From Candidatus Melainabacteria bacterium (GTDB taxonomy: Bacteria; Actinomycetota; Actinomycetes; Mycobacteriales; Pseudonocardiaceae): DNA of 6,439 nucleotides. The position numbers and the translations under genes were made by a program. The DNA lies in NCBI GenBank assembly GCA_903970565.1, contig CAJCJE010000036.1, positions 1 to 6,439 on the forward strand, written 5' to 3'. Position 1 is the first letter of the stretch. Each line of letters begins with the position of its first letter. This document shows, piece after piece, positions 1 through 5,929 of the stretch. The notes below the pieces were generated by a model. That model did not search any database. It was not told the DNA's origin and worked only from the letters and a program-made list of their open reading frames with translations.

Positions 1-699
1 GCGGCGGTTGCCGCCGGGCCGTTGCCGAACCCACCGGTTTCCCCACCGGACCCGGTCGTCCGGCACGTGGTCCAACATCGCCTGACGGCCGCTCAGACGA
101 AGGCCATGACCGAACTCGGCCACCGCGAGCACGTGACGATCAACGGCCTGCTGTCGGGCGCCATCCTGCTCACCGAGGCCGAGATACGCGACCTGCCGTT
201 GACCGACCTGGTGTACCGGTACACGGTGAATCTGCGCAGTCGTCTCACGCCGCCGATCGACCCGACCGAGGGCACGAACGTGCTCGGCGGCGTGGGATTC
301 AAGGTCACCGAGGACATCGAGCCCGACGCCGTCGCGATCGGTCGAGCGATCGGTACGCGGTTGCAGGCAGGGCTGGCCAACGGATCGGTCCAGCGCAGCC
401 TCCTCGACCTGCTCAGCCAAGCGGCGCGCGATGCGAAACCGTGGGACCCCAGCCTCGCCCGCGCGGTGGTCAGCGTGATGAACTGGGGACTGGTGCCGCC
501 GATGCGCACGCCGGAGGATCTACTGCTGACGAACTTCCACTCCGCTTCCCGGATCAGGGAGTCCTCGGCCCTCGGTGGCTACGTGGTGAGCACCTTCGAC
601 GGGCGGACAGGGATCGATCTGGCCTGGCCCGAGGGCGACTCGGACCTACCCCGGCGCCTCGACCTCCTGCGTGAGCAGCTCGACCGCATCACCCGGTAA
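1..699 (+). CDS. rif20: PapA5/Rif20-like O-acyltransferase, C-terminal half (5' end outside window)
   Basis: The frame is open from base 1 and ends at TAA 697-699, giving 232 residues. The protein begins upstream, so the in-frame TTG at 22 is not taken as the start. The fragment matches the C-terminal half of the condensation-domain-like PapA acyltransferases (PapA5 is about 420 aa). Visible landmarks, numbered from the window edge, are the helix TINGLLSGAILL (46-57), the YRYTVNLRSRLTPP strand followed by PTEGTNVLGG (72-97), and LANGSVQRS (125-133). The catalytic HHxxxD motif belongs to the missing N-terminal half, so activity cannot be judged. PapA-family enzymes transfer acyl groups from CoA or a carrier protein to hydroxyls. 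In the rifamycin cluster Rif20 acetylates the C-25 oxygen, which is the role inferred here from the neighbours. It faces the LuxR gene and ends in its own terminator. Family is firm; the rif20 identity is inferred. Confidence 0.85.
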   Translation, partial: AAVAAGPLPNPPVSPPDPVVRHVVQHRLTAAQTKAMTELGHREHVTINGLLSGAILLTEAEIRDLPLTDLVYRYTVNLRSRLTPPIDPTEGTNVLGGVGFKVTEDIEPDAVAIGRAIGTRLQAGLANGSVQRSLLDLLSQAARDAKPWDPSLARAVVSVMNWGLVPPMRTPEDLLLTNFHSASRIRESSALGGYVVSTFDGRTGIDLAWPEGDSDLPRRLDLLREQLDRITR

Positions 700-716
700 C
701 CGTGATCACCGACGAT

Positions 717-743
717 ACGGGCCGACCAGGAGATTCGGCCCGT
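717..743. terminator. Intrinsic terminator in the convergent gap
   Basis: A perfect 9-bp inverted repeat, ACGGGCCGA (717-725) and TCGGCCCGT (735-743), encloses a 9-nt loop and runs into a short T stretch on +. It starts 18 bases after the acyltransferase stop and 57 bases past the LuxR stop, so it can serve both converging genes. A second small hairpin (GTCGA/TCGAC, 746-759, 4-nt loop) follows immediately and may reinforce it. Confidence 0.75.
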
Positions 744-799
744 TTGTCGAATTCTCGACGGTTGTACGGCTTTCGTGGCTCAGCTATCCATGACGCCCA

Positions 800-2122
800 T
801 CAGGCGCCCCAGGGCTGTCCGACCAGCCTTTTGTCGTTCCAGGTGGCCGCCAGTTCGACCCGCGAGGCGATGTTCATCTTCTGGAACACCTTTTTCAGGT
901 GGAACGCCACCGTGTGGCGAGAGATGAACAGCTGCCTGCCGACCTCGTTGTTGGTGTGCCCCTGGCTCACCAGCTCAGCGACGGCGAACTCCGTGTTGGT
1001 GAGGCCGTGTGGCAACGTCCCGTCCCGTTCCACGTTACGGCTCGCGCCCCGGCGCACACCGAACTCCCGGAGCTTGTTCACGACGCGGGAGGCATCTCGG
1101 GTGGCACCGAGATCGGTGTAGGTGTCCGCGACCGATTCGAGGATGCACGTCGCCTCGTCCCGTTCGGAGCAGCGCTCGGCCAGCAGATCGGCCATGTCCT
1201 CACGCGCGGATGCCCCACACCAACGGTCGGGATAGAGATCGGCCGCCTCGTGCAACTTGCCGGAGTCCCGTTCCAACAGCCCAGCGGCATGAAGCGCCGC
1301 CCCTCGGATCACACTGAAGCGTGGATGCTTGGCGGACGTGACGGTGGCCGCCGACACCACCATCTTCGCCAGGTCGTGGGCGCCCAACTTGCCAGCGGCG
1401 CGAACCAGCCAGGACGCCGCGGCCGGCGCCGACACCAGAAGCTGGCGGAGCACGACGGGGTTGGTGACGATCCCGGCGATGAGACCGGCCGCGCTGCCCA
1501 CCCCGCCGCGGGCCTCGGCGGCCTGAGCGGTCACCCACGCTCCCGCCGCCTGACCGAAGTAGCCCAGCAGGGCTTCGTCCGCGAGTTTGTCGACGAAATG
1601 AAGGCAGGCCCGCATATCCGCCCGGCGGAGCGCGCCCAGCGCCATCACCACGTAGCTGGGAGGCCGCAGGGACCGAATACCACATCGCTCGGCAATCCGC
1701 AGCCCCCGATCGATCTCGGCGATCCCGGCGTCGACACGGCCCAGGGCGAACAGCAGTTCGCCTCGGGCAACATGAGCCGTGGCGGTCGTGCGCGGCGGCT
1801 CTGATTCATCCCTCCGCGCCTCGACGGAGGCGAGTACCCGCTGGGCCGCGTCAAGCTCCCTGGCCCTGATGAGCAGCGTGACGTAGGAGTACGGAGCCAG
1901 TTGACACAGCTCGTGGGACTCCTGACATCTGACCGTCGTTGCCGCGAAGGCGTACTGCAATCCCGCGTCGAGCCGCCCGTCGAACCAGGACAGGGCAGAA
2001 AGTCGGAGGAATCCGGCGGTCTCACAGGATCTCTGGGTCGGATCGTCGCCGAACCCGAAGAAAGGATCTTGAGAATATCGCACGGTCGGCTCGTCCAAAC
2101 AGGGATTAGCCATTCGGTTCAC
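800..2122 (-). CDS. LuxR-family transcriptional regulator without ATPase domain (TPR-like region plus C-terminal HTH)
   Basis: 440 residues from GTG at 2122; an ATG three codons in (2113) has a slightly better upstream GGTGA and may be the true start. An in-frame TGA nine codons upstream of the GTG rules out a longer protein. Residues 373-430 are a LuxR/FixJ helix-turn-helix: LTNTEFAVAELVSQGHTNNE, then the recognition helix ISRHTVAFHLKKVFQKM and SRVELA. Residues about 35-345 are alanine-rich helical repeats, such as ARGELLFALGRVDAGIAEID, resembling the TPR-like middle of LAL/MalT regulators. LAL proteins are usually about 900 aa with an N-terminal Walker A/B ATPase; none is present, so this is a short LAL-like form. 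Its place at the cluster edge suggests a pathway activator. A. mediterranei uses a LuxR protein, RifZ, for its rif operons, and this may be the counterpart, but I cannot confirm it. It is same-strand but 668 bp from the P450, so it probably has its own promoter. Confidence 0.85.
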   Translation of the reverse strand: MNRMANPCLDEPTVRYSQDPFFGFGDDPTQRSCETAGFLRLSALSWFDGRLDAGLQYAFAATTVRCQESHELCQLAPYSYVTLLIRARELDAAQRVLASVEARRDESEPPRTTATAHVARGELLFALGRVDAGIAEIDRGLRIAERCGIRSLRPPSYVVMALGALRRADMRACLHFVDKLADEALLGYFGQAAGAWVTAQAAEARGGVGSAAGLIAGIVTNPVVLRQLLVSAPAAASWLVRAAGKLGAHDLAKMVVSAATVTSAKHPRFSVIRGAALHAAGLLERDSGKLHEAADLYPDRWCGASAREDMADLLAERCSERDEATCILESVADTYTDLGATRDASRVVNKLREFGVRRGASRNVERDGTLPHGLTNTEFAVAELVSQGHTNNEVGRQLFISRHTVAFHLKKVFQKMNIASRVELAATWNDKRLVGQPWGA

Positions 2123-2201
2123 CCGCGAGATGCATGGCCATCCTCGTCACACGTGAGGTCACATCTGTTTCTGCGTCATCGCTCACTGGTGGCATTTCCA
2201 C

Positions 2202-2236
2202 ACGGTAACCGTCCCAAAAAATGGGAATTAAATCCC
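2202..2236 (-). promoter_or_regulatory. Cluster of inverted repeats upstream of the LuxR gene, possible operator
   Basis: Three overlapping symmetric elements lie 80-114 bases upstream of the LuxR start: ACGGT-A-ACCGT (2202-2212), TCCCA-A5-TGGGA (2212-2226) and the imperfect palindrome GGGAATTAAATCCC (2223-2236). Such density of dyads in an AT-rich leader is typical of a protein-binding site. No confident -35/-10 pair was found, so promoter position is unknown. Confidence 0.35.
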
Positions 2237-2276
2237 GAGAAACGGTCGGTGGTAATACATGGCGAATGCGGTCATA

Positions 2277-2290
2277 GGGTGACAACACCC
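2277..2290. repeat. Short inverted repeat in the LuxR leader
   Basis: GGGTG (2277-2281), ACAA loop, CACCC (2286-2290): a perfect 5-bp dyad about 155 bases upstream of the LuxR start. It could be a second regulator-binding site or a weak RNA hairpin in the leader. Small enough to occur by chance. Confidence 0.3.
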
Positions 2291-2751
2291 CGGCGGATGC
2301 CGGCACGAGTGGAGGAGACAAAGGACCCCCAGTCCCCGATAGTTATTTTATTACAGTTCACTACCAGCTTTGCCTTCTCCGAGGCTACAACCAGCATGTT
2401 TGCGCGTCATCGCTAGTGTGAGATAGATCGCCGCGCCAGATCCGACCGAAGACGGCGTGCTATAGCGACCCAGGCTTCTGTCCACCAAATGGGTCTATCA
2501 AATACGTCCGGGACGGGCTTCCCGACTATTCTCATTACTACAGGTGATGCCGATGTCGAGTGGCTGATCCACATACCGGTCCGCATACAGAGGTGTGTGC
2601 ATCCATTGGGCTCGCCTTTACTCATGGCAAGCGGGTGCTTCAGGTGGATCGAAATGCACCGTATACGGACAAGATCGAGCAGACGATCAGAGCCGCACGG
2701 CCGGCACTGCGAGGTGGATCAAATCAATGGATCATACTGGCAGCGCGCGTG

Positions 2752-2799
2752 GACCTCAGCCGACGCGGAGGTCTCGGTCGGCGGGCGCCCTCAGGGCGC
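2752..2799 (-). terminator. Hairpins at the 3' end of the P450 gene
   Basis: GCGCCC (2785-2790) and GGGCGC (2794-2799) form a perfect 6-bp stem whose 3-nt loop is exactly the P450 stop codon. Just downstream for the - strand are two mutually exclusive 6-bp stems: GCCGAC/GTCGGC (2759-2764 with 2777-2782) and GACCTC/GAGGTC (2752-2757 with 2768-2773). There is no T-run, as is common for actinomycete terminators. This would end the tailoring transcript before the LuxR leader. Confidence 0.45.
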
Positions 2800-4056
2800 G
2801 TCCCAGGCCACCGGCAGCGCGTGTACGCCGTAGGTGAGCATGTCGTTACGCAGCGGAATCTCCTCGGCCGGCACGGTGAGGCGGAGGTTGGGCAGACGAC
2901 GCAGCAGTTCGGTGTACCCGACCGTCATCTCCACCCGGGCCAGCTGCTGGCCGAGACACTGGTGCACGCCGTGACCGAACGCCAGGTGCGGACCCCTGAC
3001 TCGGGTCACGTCCAGCGACCCCGGATTCTGCCACTGCTGCTTGTCCCGGTTGGCGGCCACGATGGAGACCACCACGGTCGAGCCGGCCGGGAGATGATCG
3101 CCGCCGAGTTCGATGTCCTCCGTGGCGAACCGGAAGATTCCGGTGTGCACGATCGAGAGGTAGCGCAGCAGCTCCTCGACGGCGTCCCCGACGCGGGCCG
3201 GCTCCTCGCGCAGCGCGGCCAACTGCTCGGGGTGCTGGAGCAGCACGAAGGTGCCCAGGCCCAGCATGTTCGCGGTGGTCTCGTGGCCGGCGATGAGCAG
3301 CAGATTGGCAATGTTGATCAGTTCGTCGTCGGTCAGGGCGGGGTCGGCCCCGGCGTGGTGGATCAGGCCGGAGATCATGTCGTCGGTGGGGTTGCCCCGC
3401 TTGTCCGCGACCAGCCGCTGCATGAACGCGCGCTGGGCCTCGACGTTGGCCACCGCCTCCTTGACCGGCAGGTCCATCCGCAGCAGGGCCGCCGTGCTGC
3501 GCTGGAACTCCTCCCGTTCCTCGTAGCGCACCCCGAGCAGCTCACACATCACCAGCGTGGGCACCGGGATCGCGAACTCGGGCACCAGGTCGGCGCTGTT
3601 TCCCCTGGCCAGCAGGGCATCCAGCCGATCGGTGACGATCTGCTCGATCCGCGTGGTCAGCTGGCGCATCCGCCGCAGGGTGAACTGCCCGGTGAGCAGC
3701 CTGCGATAACGGGTGTGGTCCGGCGGGTCCATGTTGATGAACGACCCGGCCCGCGACTTGTCGTCCTGCAACTGTTCGCGCAGCTCTTGGGGCAGTTCCT
3801 TGAACCTCGGGTGGTACTGGAACCGGTTGGCCGACAACCGAGGGTCCACCAGCACCGCGCGAGCCTGCTCGTACCCGGACACCAGCCAGAATGGGTCGCC
3901 GCCGGGCAGGATCGACCTGGTGACCGGGGACTGCTCGGCCATCGCCATCAGCGCGGCCGGCGGCGTGAACGGGTCGTCGCGCCGGAGGAGTTCCTGACGT
4001 AGCGGTGCGCGCAGCGATTCGTTGGCCGGCGCGGATTCGGTCGTCTCGGTCGTCAC
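2791..4056 (-). CDS. rif16: Cytochrome P450, Rif16-like (rifamycin L to B conversion)
   Basis: 421 residues, the normal size for a soluble bacterial class I P450. The start is GTG at 4056, chosen because GAGGAG lies 8 bases upstream. All hallmarks are intact: C-helix region MDPPDHTRYRRL (109-120), I-helix oxygen-activation motif AGHETT (256-261), K-helix ExxR (E295-R298), and heme loop FGHGVHQCLG (360-369) with Cys367 as thiolate ligand. Electrons must come from a ferredoxin and reductase encoded elsewhere. Placement right after a split transketolase matches Rif16 of A. mediterranei, which performs an unusual ester-to-ether rearrangement turning rifamycin L into rifamycin B after the transketolase acts. 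That substrate is inferred from context; P450 membership is certain. A 170-bp gap with a strong hairpin separates it from the transketolase, so its expression may be partly independent. Alternative: another ansamycin-tailoring hydroxylase. Confidence 0.9.
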   Translation of the reverse strand: MTTETTESAPANESLRAPLRQELLRRDDPFTPPAALMAMAEQSPVTRSILPGGDPFWLVSGYEQARAVLVDPRLSANRFQYHPRFKELPQELREQLQDDKSRAGSFINMDPPDHTRYRRLLTGQFTLRRMRQLTTRIEQIVTDRLDALLARGNSADLVPEFAIPVPTLVMCELLGVRYEEREEFQRSTAALLRMDLPVKEAVANVEAQRAFMQRLVADKRGNPTDDMISGLIHHAGADPALTDDELINIANLLLIAGHETTANMLGLGTFVLLQHPEQLAALREEPARVGDAVEELLRYLSIVHTGIFRFATEDIELGGDHLPAGSTVVVSIVAANRDKQQWQNPGSLDVTRVRGPHLAFGHGVHQCLGQQLARVEMTVGYTELLRRLPNLRLTVPAEEIPLRNDMLTYGVHALPVAWDAP

Positions 4057-4072
4057 TTCGAGGGCTCCTCAT
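4057..4072 (-). promoter_or_regulatory. Ribosome-binding site that fixes the P450 GTG start
   Basis: On the - strand GAGGAG (4070-4065) is followed by 8 bases and then GTG (4056-4054). An ATG at 4072-4070 is in another frame and overlaps the Shine-Dalgarno, so it is not the start. Confidence 0.8.
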
Positions 4073-4155
4073 GGTGCGGAAAATGGCTCAACCGCAACGT
4101 TTCTCATCGCTGCGACGCCAGGTGGTACGGCAAGGGGGCGTGCCCTGCCGCCGTC

Positions 4156-4185
4156 CGTCACGGCGACGCCCCGGTCGCCGTGACG
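4156..4185 (-). terminator. 12-bp perfect hairpin between transketolase C-subunit and P450
   Basis: CGTCACGGCGAC (4156-4167) and GTCGCCGTGACG (4174-4185) pair perfectly around a 6-nt GCCCCG loop, 41 bases past the transketolase stop. No T-run follows on the - strand. It may be a GC-type terminator, a partial attenuator, or an RNA-stabilising 3' structure. If it terminates, the P450 needs its own promoter within about 100 bases; I could not identify a convincing one. Confidence 0.6.
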
Positions 4186-4226
4186 AGGGAGCGCTGATCG
4201 GCCGGTTCGTCCGGTCCTCGGTGGTA

Positions 4227-5138
4227 CTAGCGGAAGAAGCTGGTGATCGACTCGGTCAGGCTCGCGGCGTCCACCCCGTGCAGCCGGTCGTGGTCCTCGG
4301 CCTTGCCGTAGACCCGCGTCTCCTGGTCACGCCGCACCCCGTAGGACCGCAGCCGGTGCGGCACGTCGCCGAGCGCCTCGGCCACCTCGTACGCCGAGGT
4401 TCCCCGTAGGTATGGCTCGACCAGCACCACGTTCGGCCGCGCGGAGCCCACCGCGGCACGCAGACCGGCATGGTCGAACGGCCGGATCGTGGCGGTGTAG
4501 AGCACCGTCGCGTCCGCCGTGGCCGTCGCGGCGAGCACCTGGTCGAGCACCGGTCCGACCGCGATCACCACGCCCGCGCCACCCCGGCGCAGCACGGTGA
4601 ACCCGTCCGAGCCCGGTACCGCCTCGTTGTTGGCCCGTTCGGACAGTCGTATGTAGACCCGGCCGTCGCCGGACACCGCGTCCCGCAGCAGCGGCTCGAC
4701 CTCGTCCTCGTGCCCCGGCACGTGCACGGTCCAGCCAGGCAGCGTGTCGAACAGCGCCACGTCGCCGGGTGACTGGTGCGTCCGGCCCCACGACGGGTCG
4801 TCGTAGGAGGCGCCGACGCTGACCAGCACCGCGCCGACGTCCTGGTGCCCGAGACCGATCTTGAGCTGCTCGAACGGTCGCTCGACCAGGAACGGCGCGT
4901 AGGTGTGCACCACCGGCCGGTGCCCGGTCAGCGCCAGGCCACCGGCGATGTCGATCATCGCCTGCTCACGGATGCCGAGGTTGATCACCCGGTCCGGGTA
5001 CTCGGCCCGCACCGCGGTGAAGAACCACGACGAGATGTCCGCGGTCAGCAGGACCACCCTGGAGTCGGTGGCCAGCGACTCGATCATCGTGTCGACGAAG
5101 ACGGTCCGCATCAGCTTCCTGGTCAACTGGGCGGTCAT
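4227..5138 (-). CDS. rif15B: Transketolase C-terminal subunit (pyrimidine-binding and C-terminal domains), Rif15B-like
   Basis: 303 residues from ATG at 5138, with AAGGGGG 6 bases upstream inside the preceding gene. The start overlaps that gene's stop as ATGA, so the two subunits are translationally coupled. This is the second half of a transketolase: a pyrimidine-binding domain (about 8-170) with GIREQAM (55-61), where Glu58 is the expected residue activating the N1' of thiamine diphosphate; FLVERPFEQLKIG (83-95); and RTHQSPGD (119-126). A C-terminal transketolase domain (about 180-303) follows. It should work only as a complex with the N-terminal subunit, the active site forming between them. 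In rifamycin biosynthesis Rif15A/B moves a C2 ketol unit from a ketose onto rifamycin S, making the C-O bond of rifamycin L. Family is certain; the substrate is inferred from the adjacent Rif16-like P450. The two subunits total 533 aa, shorter than single-chain housekeeping transketolases of about 620-700. Confidence 0.9.
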   Translation of the reverse strand: MTAQLTRKLMRTVFVDTMIESLATDSRVVLLTADISSWFFTAVRAEYPDRVINLGIREQAMIDIAGGLALTGHRPVVHTYAPFLVERPFEQLKIGLGHQDVGAVLVSVGASYDDPSWGRTHQSPGDVALFDTLPGWTVHVPGHEDEVEPLLRDAVSGDGRVYIRLSERANNEAVPGSDGFTVLRRGGAGVVIAVGPVLDQVLAATATADATVLYTATIRPFDHAGLRAAVGSARPNVVLVEPYLRGTSAYEVAEALGDVPHRLRSYGVRRDQETRVYGKAEDHDRLHGVDAASLTESITSFFR

Positions 5139-5151
5139 GCCGCACCCCCTT
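5135..5151 (-). promoter_or_regulatory. ATGA stop-start overlap and internal ribosome-binding site coupling the transketolase subunits
   Basis: The - strand ATGA at 5138-5135 contains the ATG of the C-subunit and the TGA of the N-subunit. AAGGGGG (5151-5145) sits 6 bases before the ATG. This arrangement supports translational coupling and near-equal amounts of the two subunits. Confidence 0.85.
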
Positions 5152-5827
5152 GGGTGGTCTCGCGGATCTCCGCCACCACGGCCTGCGGCCGTCCGTCGGG
5201 TTCCAGGGTCAGTGCCTGGTACAGCTCGTCGTGGTCGCGACCGTCCACGGTGGTCGCCTGCCAGCCTTCCATCGTGAAGCGCCTGGCGATGCCGCCCGGC
5301 CAGCCGTGGCTGGCCGAACTGTTGTCGATCACGACCGCGGTGACGCGGTCGAGCCCGAGCCGCCCGGCGATGGCCATCGCCTCGTGGTTGCTGCCCTCGT
5401 CGAACTCACCGTCACCCATCAGCACCACCACCCGCGAGCGCCGCCCCTGGGCGCGCAGCCCGAGCGCGGTGCCCACGCCGAGGGCGAGTCCGTGGCCGAG
5501 GGAGCCGCTGCTGATCTCCACACCGGGCGCCAGCGTGCGGTCCGGGTGCATGCCCAGCGGCGAGCCGAACTCGCGCCAGGTGTTCAGCGTCTCCGGCTCG
5601 ATGAAGCCCTTCGCGGCCAGCACCGCGTAGTAGGCCATCGGCCCGTGGCCCTTGGACAGATAGAACCGGTCCCGATCGGGGTCGTCGATGTTCGCCGGCG
5701 AGACGTTGAGCACGCGGTCGTAGAGCACCCAGAGCGCGCTCTGCGTGGACGCGGCGGCCCACCCGTGCTTCTCGTCCCCGGTCATCCTGCCGAAGAGGCT
5801 CTGTAGCGTCTCTTCCGTCGTCTGCAT
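5135..5827 (-). CDS. rif15A: Transketolase N-terminal subunit (ThDP diphosphate-binding domain), Rif15A-like
   Basis: 230 residues from ATG at 5827, preceded by AGAGGAAG at 9-base spacing. It is a complete N-terminal transketolase domain: DRDRFYLSKGHGPMAYY (51-67), GSLGHGLALGVG (108-119), and the thiamine-diphosphate/Mg motif beginning MGDGEFDEGS (137-146) and ending at IDN (167-169). The usual Trp after EGSN is His here (NHEA, 147-150), a mild deviation. It binds the diphosphate end of the cofactor and is inactive alone; the pyrimidine-binding partner is the next gene, overlapping by 4 bases. Split transketolases occur widely, but with a P450 downstream and a methyltransferase upstream the arrangement points to Rif15A. 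It lies 102 bases after the methyltransferase stop, with a strong hairpin in that gap, so it may be read through from the upstream gene or have its own promoter. Confidence 0.9.
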   Translation of the reverse strand: MQTTEETLQSLFGRMTGDEKHGWAAASTQSALWVLYDRVLNVSPANIDDPDRDRFYLSKGHGPMAYYAVLAAKGFIEPETLNTWREFGSPLGMHPDRTLAPGVEISSGSLGHGLALGVGTALGLRAQGRRSRVVVLMGDGEFDEGSNHEAMAIAGRLGLDRVTAVVIDNSSASHGWPGGIARRFTMEGWQATTVDGRDHDELYQALTLEPDGRPQAVVAEIRETTQGGAA

Positions 5828-5866
5828 GATCCCGCGCTTCCTCTGTGGCTGGCCAATCGGGGCGGC

Positions 5867-5913
5867 ACCGTCGGCTGCCGTGGAGGTGCGGATCGACCGA
5901 GGCAGCCGACGGT
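5867..5913 (-). terminator. 13-bp perfect hairpin between methyltransferase and transketolase
   Basis: ACCGTCGGCTGCC (5867-5879) pairs perfectly with GGCAGCCGACGGT (5901-5913) around a 21-nt loop. The structure begins 17 bases past the methyltransferase stop. There is no T-run on the - strand, so it may be a GC-type terminator, a processing or stabilising element, or a protein-binding dyad. It leaves only about 40 bases before the transketolase ATG, too little for a full promoter downstream of it. Confidence 0.55.
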
Positions 5914-5929
5914 AGGACGTTGGTGGTGA

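Larger units (their letters stand above)
2173..2414. repeat. 11-bp direct repeat GCGTCATCGCT, two copies
   Basis: GCGTCATCGCT occurs at 2173-2183 and again at 2404-2414, in the same orientation and 231 bp apart, both in the AT-richer gap. Flanking bases differ. It may mark a duplicated binding site or the edges of an inserted or decayed segment; chance is also possible for a repeat this short. Confidence 0.3.
2123..2790. other. AT-richer gene-free gap between the regulator and the P450
   Basis: I see no convincing gene here. The short open frames on both strands (for example - 2321-2106 and 2625-2413, + 2489-2833) have no recognisable motif, no good ribosome-binding site and no strong third-position GC bias. 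Hand counts give about 42% GC at 2341-2400, 48% at 2221-2280 and 53% at 2461-2520, against about 77% in a sample inside the transketolase (4561-4620). The part next to the regulator should contain its promoter; the part next to the P450 holds hairpins past the operon end. The composition fits a long regulatory leader, a decayed gene or an insertion junction. Confidence 0.6.

Noticed and set aside
22..24. TTG at 22 as start of the acyltransferase
   Set aside because: The frame is open to the window edge and the fragment is only the C-terminal half of the family.
694..703. CGGTAACCGT shared between the acyltransferase stop region and 2203-2212
   Set aside because: The first copy includes the stop codon of a gene and the match is only 10 bases, so coincidence is likely.
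899..1804. 301-codon open frame on + opposite the LuxR gene
   Set aside because: No motif; antisense to a gene with an intact HTH domain and normal codon use.
2106..2321. 71-codon frame on - just upstream of and overlapping the LuxR start, considered as a missing N-terminus through a frameshift
   Set aside because: It starts with TTG, has weak third-position GC bias and shows no Walker A or LuxR-like sequence, so it does not restore an ATPase domain.
2413..2833. Overlapping small frames on both strands (- 2625-2413, + 2489-2833) considered as a transposase remnant
   Set aside because: All three + frames, the - 2625-2413 frame and part of the other - frames were read; none showed a DDE or HTH motif or terminal inverted repeats.
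2560..4002. 480-codon open frame on + opposite the P450
   Set aside because: It is antisense to a P450 with every family motif and has low-complexity Gly/Gln/His/Val-rich composition typical of shadow frames in high-GC DNA.
4776..5630. 284-codon open frame on + across the two transketolase genes
   Set aside because: It spans the antisense of two well-supported genes and has no recognisable domain.
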